Shown here piece after piece: positions 7,032 to 16,245 of a DNA stretch of 64,000 nucleotides (positions are counted from its first letter, which is position 1; every line of letters starts with the position of its first letter). The stretch comes from Duganella sp. BJB480 (GTDB taxonomy: Bacteria > Pseudomonadota > Gammaproteobacteria > Burkholderiales > Burkholderiaceae_D). The notes under the pieces are model-generated. The model had not been told where the DNA came from. It did not search any database and saw only the letters and a list, made by a program, of their open reading frames with translations. The stretch covers positions 62,001 through 126,000 of the forward strand of contig QVIN01000012.1 in NCBI GenBank assembly GCA_003416985.1. The letters run 5' to 3'. The position numbers were made by a program, and so were the translations under genes.

Positions 7032-9134
7032 ATGCTGCTTCGCTTGAGAACCAAGGCGCTGGGCGGAATTCGCGCCGGCCAGGGCAGGCCGCTGGCGCTG
7101 GTGCTGGCGGGTCTGCTGGCCGTGGCGCTGGCGGCGGGCGGCGACGGTGTGCTGCCGCAGCTGCGGCTTGCCTTGTTCAACGCCTATCAGGTCCACCTGC
7201 CGCGCCAGCGCGTATCCGGGCCGGTGCAGATCATCGCCATCGACGAGGCGTCGCTCAAGGAATTCGGCCAGTGGCCGTGGCCGCGCACGCGCTTGACCGA
7301 GCTGATAGAACACATCAACGCGCAGCAGCCGCTTGCCATCGGGCTCGATATCCTGATGCCGGAGCCGGACACCACCTCGCCCGAAGCGCTGGCCGCGCGG
7401 CTGCCTTCCGGCCCGCTGCGCGACAGCCTGGCGGCGCTGCCCGCGTATGACGATGTGCTGGCCGCCGCGATGCGGCGCGCGCCCATCGTCCTGGGCGCGG
7501 CGGGATACGCACATCCCGAAGCCGGCACCAGCGACGCCTTGCGCGTGTGGTCGGTGCATGTGAACCGGCCGGCGTCGTCGCTCAAGGTGATGCGCTTCCC
7601 GCAGGCGATGTCCAGTTTGCCCTTGCTGCAGGCGGCCTCCAAAGGACAGGGCCTGTTGTCCGTGGATCTGGAGCGGGGGCTGGTACGCCGCGCGCCGTTG
7701 GTCGGCGCCATCGGCGACACGCTGGTGCCGGCGTTTTCGATGGAGCTGCTGCGCGTTGCGACGGGCAGTTCGGCGCTGGAGATCGAGGCCGGCGACGACG
7801 GCGTCCACAGCGTTTCGGTCGGCGACTTGCGCGTGCCGACTACGCCCGATGGCGCGGTGTGGGTGAATTTTTCGGCGCCTGCGATGGACCGCTACGCCTC
7901 GGCGTTGGACGTGATGCGCGACCGGCTCGCTCCCGGCGCGCTGCAAAACAAGATCGTCATCGTCGCCATGACGGGGCTGGGCCTGACCGACTACAAGACC
8001 AACGCGCGCGGCGACTTCATGCCCGGCGTGGACACGCACGCGCAGATGATCGAGAGCTTCTTCGACGGCGCCTTCCTTCGCCGGCCGTCGTGGATGCGTT
8101 GGGCCGAGGCGTCGCTGTTCGGCGTTTGCAGCCTGCTGCTGGTCTGGTTCATGCCAAGACTGCGCTTGCTGGTGTCGGCGCCCTTGTGCGGTGCGCTGGC
8201 GCTGGGTATGTTCGGTGGCGGTGCGTTGTTGTTTGCGCGCGCCGGTCTGCTGTTCGATGCTGCGGGCGTCGTATGCGCCCTCGGTCTGGTTGGACTGAGC
8301 CTGTTGGCGAGCATGTTCACTGCGGCGGTGCGCGACCGCAAGCACACCGAGCGCGCCCTTCAGATGGCCCGCGTGTCCGCCGCCAGGGTTGCCGGTGAAC
8401 TGGGTGCCGCACGCCGCATCCAGATGGCGACGCTGCCGCAAGCCGCGCTGGCCTTCCCCGGCGAACGGCGCTTCGCGCTGGATGCTTTGCTCGAGCCGGC
8501 GCGTGAGGTGGGCGGCGATCTGTACGACTTCTTCATGCTGGACCAGGACCGCGTGTTCTTCATGGTCGGCGACGTGTCGGGAAAGGGCTTGCCAGCGAGC
8601 CTGTTCATGGTGGTGGCGAAGGCGCTGTCCAAGAGCGTGGCGCTGCGCGGGCCGTCGGAGATGGCGGCCATCATGAACGGCGCCAATCGCGAGCTGATCC
8701 GCGAGAATCCCGAGATGCTGTTCGTGACCAGCGTGGCCGGCATACTGGACGCCTCCAACGGCCAGGTCTTCCTGTGCAACGCCGGCCATGATGCGCCGCG
8801 CCGCCTGACCGTGGACGGCCGCGTCGAACTCCTGCATGCGGCGGACGGCCCGCCGTTGTGCGTGCTGGAGGACTTCGAATATCCGGTGCGGCACTACCAG
8901 CTGCAAGCCGGCGAGTGCCTGTGCCTGACCACCGACGGCATCAACGAAGCGATGAACGAGGCAGGGGACCTGTACGGCAATGCGCGGCTGGACCGCTTGT
9001 TGGCCGCGCTGCCCGCAAACACGCCGGGGGCGGTGGTGCGGGCGGTGCGTGACGACGTGCGGCTGCACGTGGGCCAGGCCGAACCCTCGGACGACCTGAC
9101 CCTGCTGGTGTTGCGCTGGGACGGCGTGGCCTGA
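7032..9134 (+). CDS. CHASE2 sensor with PP2C/SpoIIE phosphatase domain
   Basis: A 700-residue transmembrane phosphatase. A TM helix lies near residues 20-37. A periplasmic CHASE2 domain follows (about 42-350; QIIAIDEASLKEFGQWPWPR is its signature start), then three TM helices to about 435 and a cytoplasmic SpoIIE/PP2C domain to the end. Metal-binding PP2C motifs are intact: EVGGDLYDFF, GDVSGKGLPASL, GHDAPRR, TTDGINEA and SDDLTLLVLRW. It should sense an envelope signal and dephosphorylate a STAS antagonist, most simply the one at 5705. ATG 7032 is chosen because the TM helix follows directly. It ends one base before the convergent OmpA gene. Confidence 0.92.
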   Translation: MLLRLRTKALGGIRAGQGRPLALVLAGLLAVALAAGGDGVLPQLRLALFNAYQVHLPRQRVSGPVQIIAIDEASLKEFGQWPWPRTRLTELIEHINAQQPLAIGLDILMPEPDTTSPEALAARLPSGPLRDSLAALPAYDDVLAAAMRRAPIVLGAAGYAHPEAGTSDALRVWSVHVNRPASSLKVMRFPQAMSSLPLLQAASKGQGLLSVDLERGLVRRAPLVGAIGDTLVPAFSMELLRVATGSSALEIEAGDDGVHSVSVGDLRVPTTPDGAVWVNFSAPAMDRYASALDVMRDRLAPGALQNKIVIVAMTGLGLTDYKTNARGDFMPGVDTHAQMIESFFDGAFLRRPSWMRWAEASLFGVCSLLLVWFMPRLRLLVSAPLCGALALGMFGGGALLFARAGLLFDAAGVVCALGLVGLSLLASMFTAAVRDRKHTERALQMARVSAARVAGELGAARRIQMATLPQAALAFPGERRFALDALLEPAREVGGDLYDFFMLDQDRVFFMVGDVSGKGLPASLFMVVAKALSKSVALRGPSEMAAIMNGANRELIRENPEMLFVTSVAGILDASNGQVFLCNAGHDAPRRLTVDGRVELLHAADGPPLCVLEDFEYPVRHYQLQAGECLCLTTDGINEAMNEAGDLYGNARLDRLLAALPANTPGAVVRAVRDDVRLHVGQAEPSDDLTLLVLRWDGVA

Positions 9135-9722
9135 TCAGCGCACGCGGATTTCGACCCGGCGGTTGCGTGGCTCGTCGACGCCGTCGGCGGTGGGCACCAG
9201 CAGTTCGCGCTTGCCGCGTCCCTGCACGGCGATGCGGTCCGCTTCTATTCCCACTTCCACCAGCATTTGCTTGACGGTGGCGGCGCGCCGCAGCGACAGC
9301 TCGTCGTTGTACGCCTGCTTGGCGACGGTGTCGGTATGGCCGATGACGATGATCTCGGGAGCGGGCCGGGCCGCCAGCTGCGCCTTGATGTCCGCCAGCC
9401 GCGCCGCCGATTCCGGCACCAGCGCATCGGTATCGGTGACGAAGTACAGCGTGAACACGGCGGCCCGCTGCGGCATGGCGGTCAGCGTGGAGGCATAGCG
9501 GCTGCCGATGTCGGCGCCGTTGCCGGTGCTGACGGTGGCGCCCTTGCTATCGATGGCGGCCGTCTGGTAGGGTTGGTCGAGCACCGTGTCGACACCGGCG
9601 GTGGTGATGACGACCGCGCTGGCCTTGCCGTCCTGGCTGGGCAGCAGGGTGATTTGTTCGGTCGGTGTGCGTTGCTGCGAGACGGCGGCCAACAGGCAGG
9701 CGATCCAGATCAGCATCCCCAT
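9135..9722 (-). CDS. OmpA-family peptidoglycan-binding protein
   Basis: A 195-residue protein with an N-terminal hydrophobic signal or anchor (MGMLIWIACLLAAVS) and a C-terminal OmpA domain from about residue 85. The domain contains FTLYFVTDTDAL, IVIGHTDT and LSLRRAATVKQML, and ends in NRRVEIRV. These residues bind diaminopimelate in peptidoglycan, so the protein likely sits in the periplasm against the cell wall. It lies 3 bp behind the FecR-domain gene on the same strand and is convergent with the CHASE2 phosphatase with no intervening bases. FecR, OmpA and CHASE2 proteins are known to occur together, which suggests one envelope-sensing unit. Confidence 0.88.
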   Translation of the reverse strand: MGMLIWIACLLAAVSQQRTPTEQITLLPSQDGKASAVVITTAGVDTVLDQPYQTAAIDSKGATVSTGNGADIGSRYASTLTAMPQRAAVFTLYFVTDTDALVPESAARLADIKAQLAARPAPEIIVIGHTDTVAKQAYNDELSLRRAATVKQMLVEVGIEADRIAVQGRGKRELLVPTADGVDEPRNRRVEIRVR

Positions 9723-9725
9723 GCT

Positions 9726-10178
9726 TTACTCTCCGTCCTTGACGTCGATGACGAATTCGGTGCCGCGCACGCCCAGGATGGAGGTGGGCGTCCGGAACTG
9801 CACCGCGCCCGGCGATTGCTTGGACAGCTTGCCGGAGATGACGCCGAGCGTGCCGCGCTTGACGGTGGCATTCAGCACGCCGTCGTGCGAGGTCGGATCG
9901 AAAGCGTATTTTTCAAGCCACACATTGCTGTTCGGGCCCACCGCCAGCAGGGTCTCGTCGCGCAGCGTGATGCCCACGCTGCCGTCCGCGCCGGTGACCA
10001 CGCGATCGCTGGCCATCAGCGCGGCGCCGGGGGCGGCCGGGGTCTGTTTGCCTGCGCGCTCTATGGCGGCGATGCCCTTGGCGGTCTTGATCATGCCGGC
10101 CGGCTGCTCGGCGGCGCAGGAACCACCCATGGCGAGTACGGCGGCCGCCGTGACAATGGCGGCTTTTAAGTTACGCAT
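9726..10178 (-). CDS. FecR-domain periplasmic protein
   Basis: A 150-residue exported protein with signal peptide MRNLKAAIVTAAAVLAMGGS and a FecR domain over most of the rest. The characteristic LRDETLLAVGPNSNVWLEKY and VQFRTPTSILGVRGTEF segments are present. This is the short, stand-alone periplasmic FecR type, not the anti-sigma FecR of iron uptake. ATG 10178 has a strong AGGAGA eight bases upstream. It is the first gene of a two-gene operon with the OmpA protein and is divergent from the RsbW-like kinase (40 bp). It may bind wall or surface polymers and pass a state to the CHASE2 phosphatase; that is inference. Confidence 0.88.
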   Translation of the reverse strand: MRNLKAAIVTAAAVLAMGGSCAAEQPAGMIKTAKGIAAIERAGKQTPAAPGAALMASDRVVTGADGSVGITLRDETLLAVGPNSNVWLEKYAFDPTSHDGVLNATVKRGTLGVISGKLSKQSPGAVQFRTPTSILGVRGTEFVIDVKDGE

Positions 10179-10218
10179 GTTTCTTCTCCTGGGATAAGCA
10201 TTCCGATAATATGCTCGA

Positions 10219-10638
10219 ATGGACAGAAAAGAAACCGGTATTGCGCAGCTGTTGCGGTTTCCGGCGCGGCTGGATGCGGTCTCCGGCGCGATGTCGTTTG
10301 CCGCGATGGCGCTGAAGCAGGCTGGCCTCGGGCCGGGCGTGGTCGCGCGCGCGGAACTGATACTCGAGGAGCTGCTGCGCAACAGCATCCTGCACGGCCA
10401 TGGCGGCGACAGCGCCCATTCGGTGTGGGTGGGCGTCGACGGCGCGCGGCTGGTGTACGAGGACGAGGCGCCGGCATTCAATCCTGTCACCCAGGGCCCG
10501 CCGCCGCCCGATCCCGCACTGCCCATCGAGGCGCAGGCCGTGGGCGGTGTCGGCCTGCTGCTGATACGCCAGCTGGGGAGCGCGGTGGCCTATCAGTATT
10601 CCGGGGGACGCAATCGTATCGAGATCGCCTTACAATAG
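10219..10638 (+). CDS. RsbW/SpoIIAB-like HATPase (anti-sigma kinase type)
   Basis: A 139-residue GHKL ATPase domain. The N-box is EELLRNSILHGHGG (about 50-63) and the G-box region is VGGVGLLLIRQLG (about 109-121). There is no sensor or dimerisation domain, as in SpoIIAB, RsbW and RsbT-type proteins that phosphorylate STAS antagonists and bind sigma factors. The likely partner is the STAS protein at 5705, reset by the phosphatase at 7032. No sigma-factor gene is in the immediate neighbourhood, so the output target is unknown. It is followed 28 bp later by the nitrobindin-like gene on the same strand. Confidence 0.85.
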   Translation: MDRKETGIAQLLRFPARLDAVSGAMSFAAMALKQAGLGPGVVARAELILEELLRNSILHGHGGDSAHSVWVGVDGARLVYEDEAPAFNPVTQGPPPPDPALPIEAQAVGGVGLLLIRQLGSAVAYQYSGGRNRIEIALQ

Positions 10639-10666
10639 AGGCTATCTTCAACCAACAGGATCATGC

Positions 10667-11308
10667 ATGAGCGAGTTTTCCAGCGATATCTACACCGAGC
10701 CGTCCACCATCGACGTCAACACCCTGAACAACCTCGGCCCGCTGGCGCCGATGGCGGGCATCTGGAAGGGTGAGCGTGGCCTCGATATCAAGCCGAAGGC
10801 GGACGGTCCGCGCAAGCAGGCATACGTCGAGCGCATCGAGCTGTATCCGATCGATCCCGTCACCAACGGCCCGCAGCTGTTCTACGGCCTGCGCTACCTC
10901 ATCATCATCAACAAGCCTGGCCAGGCCAAGACCTACCACGAGCAGGTCGGCTACTGGCTGTGGGAACCGGCCACCAGCACCGTGATCCAGACGCTGGGCA
11001 TTCCGCGCGGGCAGATCGCCATGGCGTCCGCCGTGGTGGCGCCGGACGCGAAGGAGTTCGAACTGGTGGCGCGGCTGGAATCCGATACCTACGGCATCCG
11101 TTCCAATCCCTTCCTGGAGTACGGCTTCAAGACCGTCGAGTACCGCATCAAGGTCACCATCAACGACGACGGCAGCTGGGGCTATGAAGAGGACACGGTG
11201 ATGATGATACGCGGCCAAGACGAGCCGTTCCACCACGTCGACCGCAACCTGCTGTTCAAGGTCGCCGAGCCGGTGGCCAATCCCATGGCGACCGGCGTTC
11301 CCGCCTAA
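10667..11308 (+). CDS. Nitrobindin-like heme-binding beta-barrel protein
   Basis: A 213-residue FABP-like beta-barrel of the THAP4/nitrobindin (DUF1794) family. The N-terminal GIWKGERGLD near residue 31 matches the GxWxGxG signature, and later strands carry EQVGYWLWEP and conserved histidines (RGQDEPFHHVDRN) near the C-terminus. Nitrobindins bind ferric heme and react with NO or peroxynitrite. There is no signal peptide, so it is cytoplasmic. Its last four bases overlap the convergent GGDEF gene. It may be cotranscribed with the upstream kinase, but no functional link is evident. Confidence 0.82.
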   Translation: MSEFSSDIYTEPSTIDVNTLNNLGPLAPMAGIWKGERGLDIKPKADGPRKQAYVERIELYPIDPVTNGPQLFYGLRYLIIINKPGQAKTYHEQVGYWLWEPATSTVIQTLGIPRGQIAMASAVVAPDAKEFELVARLESDTYGIRSNPFLEYGFKTVEYRIKVTINDDGSWGYEEDTVMMIRGQDEPFHHVDRNLLFKVAEPVANPMATGVPA

Positions 11309-14037
11309 TCGGACAGCGCGTATCCGTCGCGGCCATTGCGTTTGGCCGCGTACAGCGCGCTGTCGGCGCGGGCCACCAGTTCGGCCGGCGTCTCGGCGTC
11401 GTGCTCCTGTAGCGCGATGCCGATGCTGGTGGTGATGCGCACCGTCCTGCCGGCGAGGTGGAATGGCCGGCGCATCGCATCGATGATCTTGGCCGCCAGG
11501 CGCTCGGCCTCGCCGTGGCCGTTCACCTGTTCCAGCACGATCACGAACTCGTCGCCCGCCAGCCGCGCCACGGTGTCCGAGGCGCGCACATTGCCCACCA
11601 GCCGCGAGGCGAATTCCTTCAGCACGACGTCGCCGGCGCCGTGACCCATGGTGTCGTTGATGATCTTGAAGTTGTCGACGTCCAGATAGGCCAGCGCCAG
11701 CGAGCGGCGATTGCGCTTGGCCCGCACCAGCGCCAGTTGCAGGATCTCCTCGAACATCAGGCGGTTGGCGATGCCGGTCAGCGTGTCGATGCGGGCCAGC
11801 TGCGTCAGGCGCTCCTCGATTTCCTTCATGCGCGTGGTGTCGTGGGTGAGCGTGTAGATGCCCACCACCGCGCCGTCGGCGCCAATCTCCGGCACCAGGG
11901 TCGTTTCGAGCGTGTGCAGGCTGCCGTCGATTTGCGCCTTCAGTTCGTAGGTGGCGTTCTCGCCGCTGTAGGCCTTCTCCAGGTGGGCCTCGGCATGCTC
12001 GTAGTGGTCGCGGCCTATGCCTTCGACCAGGTGGCGGCCTATCAGCTTGTCCGGCGCCACGCCGAACCACTGGAAGAAGGTGGCGTTGACGAACTGGAAG
12101 CGGCGCTTGTCGTCCAGGTAGGTGATCAGCACCGGCAGGTTGTCGGTCAACAGCTTCAGGCGCTTCTCGCTGGCCGCCTGGCGCAGCTCCGCGCTTTTGC
12201 GCTCGGTGATGTCGACCGCCATCATGTAGATGCCGGCGACGCTGCCGTCGGCGGCGATGTCCGGTATCAGGTCGCCCATCACCTGCTGCGGCTGGCCGTC
12301 CTTGCGGCCTTCGCGCTCGTAGTGAACGCGCTCGCCGCGCAGCGCCGCTTCGTAGTACGGAGCGATGGAACCGGCGAACTCCTTGCCCAGCACTTCGTCC
12401 ATGGTCCGGCCTATCATCGCCTGCGGATCGAGGCCCAGCATGGTGCGGAAGTATTCGTTGGTGAAGTGGTAGCGGTTGTCCTGGTCGATATACGCCACCA
12501 GGGCGGGGATGCTGTCGGCGATCATGCGCAGGCGTTTCTCGCTGTCGGCGATCTTCTGTTCGTACAGCACGCGTTCGGTGATGTCGTGCAGGAAGGCGGT
12601 CGCGTAGTATGCGCCGCCGTGCCGCAAAGTGCTGATCGACAGTTCAACCGGGACTTCGTGGCCGTCGCGGTGCAGCGCCGTGATGCGTACGCGCGAGTTG
12701 GCCATCGGCCCGACGCGGCCGTTGGCGACATGCGCCATGCCGGCGATGTGCGCCGCGCGCTGGTCCGGCGGGATAATCAGGTCGGCGATGTCGCGGCCGA
12801 TGGCTTCCTCGCGGCTCCAGCCGAAGGTGCGCTCGGCGGCGGCGTTCCATTTGGTGATGGTGCCGTTGTTCCGGCAGCTGACGAAGGCGTCCGGCGCCTG
12901 TTCGAGGATGTTGCTGATCAGGGATTCGCTTTCGCGGATGGCTTCCTGCGTCTGTTCGCGTTCCGCCATCAGCTCGTGGAAGGCGCCGCTCAATTCGCCG
13001 ATTTCGTCGGCGCGCCGCCGTTGCAGCACGCCGATGCTGGCCTCACCGTTGCGGATGTCGTTGATGTTGTGGCGCAGCCGTCCCAGGGGCTTGAGCAGGG
13101 TCTGGATCGCCAGCCACGCCATCAGGCCGGCCAGGGCGGCGAAGGCGCCCGCCGCCAGCATGGCGTGGCGGCGCATCTCGATCATCGGCGCGAACGCCTC
13201 GTCGACCGGAAAGCGGGCGCCGATGATCCAGTTGGTCGTGGACAGGTGCTTGTACGAGTAGATGCCTTCGCTGCCGTCCTTGTTGGCGGCTTCGGTCCAG
13301 CCTTCGAACCCTTGCAGCGCCATTTCGGTGGCGCGGTTGTAGCCGGGGCGCGCGTTGATGTGCTCCAGCAGCCGCTTCGGATTGGGGTGGTGCAGCAGGA
13401 TGCCCTGCGTGGTCATGATGAACATGTAGCCGGTCTTGCCCGGCTTCTGGGCCGCGATCTGCGCCAGGAAGTCGGAGTCGATCAGGTCGATGGTCCCGCC
13501 CAGCAGCATCACAGCCTTGCCTTGTGCGTCCAAGACCGGCTGGATGATCATGATGGCGGGGCGGCCGGACAAGATGCTCTTGAACGGCGGCGACACCACC
13601 GCGCGGCCGTTGGCCAGCACCTTGCGCAGGAAGGCGCGCGGACGCTCGTCCAGCGCCAGCACAGCCGCGCCTTCGCCTTCGGTGTGTATCAGCACGCCGT
13701 TCTGGTTGAAGATGTGCAGGTTGAGGAATTGCTTGCGTACCGCCGGATGCCGGGCCACGAAGGCGCCCATGCGCTGCGGGTCCTGGCCGGCGTCGGGTGG
13801 CACGGCGTCGGCCAGGCTGGCCAGCAGGGCTTTCTTCGCGGTGATCTGGGCGTCCACCTGGGCGGCGGCCGAGGAGAGCAGGGCGTACTGCTGGTTGCCG
13901 ATGACGCCCTTCATGTCGCGCTCCGCCAGCACCAGCGCGACCCAGGTGACGATCACGGTCGCGATCAGCACCAGCATCACCACGACGGCGGTCATGCGGA
14001 ACTTGAGGCTGCGCGGCAGCAGTGCTAAAACGGCCAT
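11305..14037 (-). CDS. Cache-HAMP-PAS3-GGDEF diguanylate cyclase
   Basis: A 910-residue membrane sensor. TM1 lies near residues 14-38 and a periplasmic double-Cache-like domain follows to about 295 (GYMFIMTTQGILLHHPNP, WIIGARFPVDEAF). TM2 and HAMP come next, then three PAS domains (starts near LISNILEQAPDAFVS, LRMIADSIPALVAYID and LKLLTDNLPVLITYLD) and a GGDEF domain from about 745. The signature is RLAGDEF rather than GGDEF, a variant seen in active enzymes. The RASD inhibitory site sits at the right spacing, so feedback inhibition is expected. ATG 14037 is chosen because the TM helix follows it. Confidence 0.9.
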   Translation of the reverse strand: MAVLALLPRSLKFRMTAVVVMLVLIATVIVTWVALVLAERDMKGVIGNQQYALLSSAAAQVDAQITAKKALLASLADAVPPDAGQDPQRMGAFVARHPAVRKQFLNLHIFNQNGVLIHTEGEGAAVLALDERPRAFLRKVLANGRAVVSPPFKSILSGRPAIMIIQPVLDAQGKAVMLLGGTIDLIDSDFLAQIAAQKPGKTGYMFIMTTQGILLHHPNPKRLLEHINARPGYNRATEMALQGFEGWTEAANKDGSEGIYSYKHLSTTNWIIGARFPVDEAFAPMIEMRRHAMLAAGAFAALAGLMAWLAIQTLLKPLGRLRHNINDIRNGEASIGVLQRRRADEIGELSGAFHELMAEREQTQEAIRESESLISNILEQAPDAFVSCRNNGTITKWNAAAERTFGWSREEAIGRDIADLIIPPDQRAAHIAGMAHVANGRVGPMANSRVRITALHRDGHEVPVELSISTLRHGGAYYATAFLHDITERVLYEQKIADSEKRLRMIADSIPALVAYIDQDNRYHFTNEYFRTMLGLDPQAMIGRTMDEVLGKEFAGSIAPYYEAALRGERVHYEREGRKDGQPQQVMGDLIPDIAADGSVAGIYMMAVDITERKSAELRQAASEKRLKLLTDNLPVLITYLDDKRRFQFVNATFFQWFGVAPDKLIGRHLVEGIGRDHYEHAEAHLEKAYSGENATYELKAQIDGSLHTLETTLVPEIGADGAVVGIYTLTHDTTRMKEIEERLTQLARIDTLTGIANRLMFEEILQLALVRAKRNRRSLALAYLDVDNFKIINDTMGHGAGDVVLKEFASRLVGNVRASDTVARLAGDEFVIVLEQVNGHGEAERLAAKIIDAMRRPFHLAGRTVRITTSIGIALQEHDAETPAELVARADSALYAAKRNGRDGYALSD

Positions 14038-14161
14038 GTTGCTCTGTTTTAAGTATATTGAAAGGAGTATTACATACCCGGCCCTGCAAGGCCAGCGGGT
14101 ACAATGCCCGCTGCAACGAAGCCACACCGCGCCGGCCGGCGCTTTACACGGAACAGGGACT

Positions 14162-14812
14162 ATGCTGCGGGCGATTTTGTGGGACAACGATGGCGTGCTG
14201 GTGGACACCGAACGCCTGTTTTACGAGGCGAACCGGGACCTGTTCCGGCCGCTGGGGCTGGAGTTGAGCGAACAGCACTTCTTCGACTGGTACCTGGCCG
14301 ACAACTGCGGCGCGTGGCATCTGCTCGAACCCCGGCTCAGCGTCGCCGAGATCGACGCCTGGCGCGACGAGCGCAATCGCCAGTACGCGGCCACGCTGGC
14401 TTCCGAAAACATCCCCGCCATCGACGGCGTCGGCGAGGTGCTGGCCAGCCTGTCGCCGCGCCTGCGCATGGGCGTGGTGACCAGCTCCAATCGCGACCAC
14501 TTCGAGATCATCCACGACCGCCTGGATCTGCTGCCGCATTTCGAGTTCGTGCTGACCTTCGACACCTACGCGCGCAGCAAGCCGGCGCCCGATCCCTACC
14601 TGCTGGGCCTTGAGCGGCTGGGCGTGCGCGCCGACGAATGCCTGGTGGTGGAGGACTCGCCGCGCGGCCTGCAAGCGGCGACGGCGGCCGGCATCCGCTG
14701 CATCGTGCTGCGCAATGAGCTCACGCGCGGCCATGACTTCCCCGGCGCCTGGCGCGTGGTCGACACCATGCCGCAGCTGCTGGCCGAGATCGAGCAGCTG
14801 ATCGCGCCTTAG
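14162..14812 (+). CDS. HAD family phosphatase (beta-phosphoglucomutase-like)
   Basis: A 216-residue haloacid dehalogenase hydrolase. Motif I is LWDNDGVLVDTE near residues 6-17, with asparagine where the first-motif DxD usually reads FDxDG (DNDG: D8 and D10 both present). Motif II is VVTSSN, motif III is the lysine in SKPAPDPY, and motif IV is VVEDSPRG. The helical cap follows motif I, as in sugar-phosphate phosphatases and phosphoglucomutases. AGGGA precedes ATG 14162. Its last four bases overlap the convergent chemoreceptor gene. Substrate cannot be inferred. Confidence 0.88.
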   Translation: MLRAILWDNDGVLVDTERLFYEANRDLFRPLGLELSEQHFFDWYLADNCGAWHLLEPRLSVAEIDAWRDERNRQYAATLASENIPAIDGVGEVLASLSPRLRMGVVTSSNRDHFEIIHDRLDLLPHFEFVLTFDTYARSKPAPDPYLLGLERLGVRADECLVVEDSPRGLQAATAAGIRCIVLRNELTRGHDFPGAWRVVDTMPQLLAEIEQLIAP

Positions 14813-16077
14813 CGGGACGACGACGAGCGCCGCGTCGGCGGAGCCTCCAGCGCGGCGTAGTGTTCGCGCGGATCCGGCGCGCCGTGACGCGCGGACTTGA
14901 TCGGCTTGACGCTGGCGCTCCTGCGACCACCGGCATCGCCCACCAGCTTGAACACGCCGACCGCGCCTTGCAGATGCGTCGCCTGGTCGCGCAGCGTGGC
15001 GGCGGCCGCCGATGCCTGTTCCACCAGCGCCGCGTTCTGCTGCGTGGTCTGGTCCATTTCGGCGATGGCGCCGTTGATGTGCTCAATACCGGACAGCTGC
15101 TCCTGGCTGGCGGCGGCGATGTCGCGCATGATGTCGGTGACGCGGCGCACGCTGGCGACGATCTCGGTCATCGTCACGCCGGCCTGGTCGACCAGTTTGG
15201 CGCCGGCGTCGACCTGGCCGACCGAGTCGCCGATCAGGCCCTTGATTTCGCGGGCCGCGGCGGCCGAGCGTTGCGCCAGGTTGCGCACCTCGTTGGCCAC
15301 CACGGCGAAGCCGCGTCCCTGTTCGCCGGCGCGCGCCGCTTCCACGGCGGCGTTCAGCGCCAGGATGTTGGTCTGGAAGGCGATGCCGTCGATGACGGCG
15401 ATGATGTCGACGATCTTGCGCGCCGAGGCGTTGATCGAGGCCATGGTGTCGACCACCTGCGCCACCACCGCGCCGCCCTGGCCTGCGACGTCGGAGGCCG
15501 ATACCGCCAGCTGGTTGGCCTGTAGCGCGTTGGCGGCGTTCTGCTTGACGGTGGAGGTGAGCTCCTCCATCGACGACGCGGTCTCCTCCAGCGAGCCGGC
15601 CTGGCGCTCGGTGCGCTCGGACAGGTCCATGTTGCCGGCGGCGATTTCCGACGACGCGGTACCGATGGCCTCGGTCCCGCCGCGCACTTCCGAGACGATG
15701 CTGATCAGGCTGGCGTTCATGTCCTTCAGCGCGGCCGACAGCTGGCCGATCTCGTCGCGGGAGCGGATCTCGATGTTGGAGCTGAGGTCGCCGCCGGCCA
15801 CGGTGCGCGCCACCCTCACCGCGTGGCGGATGGGGCCGACGATGCCGCGCGTGATGAACCACGCGGTGAACAGGCTGAGCGCGCCACCGGCCACGCCGAG
15901 CGCGATCATCAGCGTGCTGTAGAAGGAGGCGATCTGCTGCGCGTTGCCGGAGGCGTGCTCGACGCTGGTCGCGCGCAGGCCGGCCGAGCCCACCGCCACC
16001 ACCACGGCGAGCATCAATGTTGTTAGTGAGAAGGCAATGGTCAGGCGCTGACCTATCTTGATGTCGGCTATCTTCAT
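14809..16077 (-). CDS. Methyl-accepting chemotaxis protein lacking a periplasmic sensor
   Basis: A 422-residue chemoreceptor. TM1 lies near 12-33 and TM2 near 53-75, with only about 20 residues between them. A HAMP domain and a full signalling domain follow, with the conserved hairpin tip (IDGIAFQTNILALNAAVEA). The usual 150-residue four-helix-bundle ligand domain is missing, although TM and HAMP parts look intact. It might sense membrane or cytoplasmic state, or it may descend from an internal deletion. The C-terminal tail is basic and serine-rich and lacks a CheR-docking pentapeptide. No che genes are nearby. Confidence 0.92.
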   Translation of the reverse strand: MKIADIKIGQRLTIAFSLTTLMLAVVVAVGSAGLRATSVEHASGNAQQIASFYSTLMIALGVAGGALSLFTAWFITRGIVGPIRHAVRVARTVAGGDLSSNIEIRSRDEIGQLSAALKDMNASLISIVSEVRGGTEAIGTASSEIAAGNMDLSERTERQAGSLEETASSMEELTSTVKQNAANALQANQLAVSASDVAGQGGAVVAQVVDTMASINASARKIVDIIAVIDGIAFQTNILALNAAVEAARAGEQGRGFAVVANEVRNLAQRSAAAAREIKGLIGDSVGQVDAGAKLVDQAGVTMTEIVASVRRVTDIMRDIAAASQEQLSGIEHINGAIAEMDQTTQQNAALVEQASAAAATLRDQATHLQGAVGVFKLVGDAGGRRSASVKPIKSARHGAPDPREHYAALEAPPTRRSSSSR

Positions 16078-16245
16078 GTCTCGTTTTATTGTGATTGTGA
16101 GTACCGGTATTTGCTCCGGGGAACAGAAAGTGTATCAGCGAACGGTCGTGCGAATCTATAACTTTTAGCAATATTTCGCTGGCGTGCGACGACAGTGTTG
16201 CGCTTTGGGTAGCATGGTCCCAGCAAACAGAGTAAGGAGATGATC

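Noticed and set aside
9726..10178. FecR as an iron-uptake anti-sigma regulator
   Set aside because: No FecI sigma factor or TonB receptor is adjacent, and the protein is a short exported FecR domain without the cytoplasmic anti-sigma helix.
10665..11308. Lipocalin or heme-uptake protein instead of nitrobindin
   Set aside because: No signal peptide or iron-uptake neighbours, and the GxWxGxG start fits the nitrobindin group better.
11458..14028. A long plus-strand open frame opposite the Cache-PAS-GGDEF gene
   Set aside because: The translation is low-complexity and lacks domains; the minus-strand frame has intact Cache, HAMP, PAS and GGDEF motifs. The same applies to long frames opposite the CHASE2 gene and the TonB receptor.
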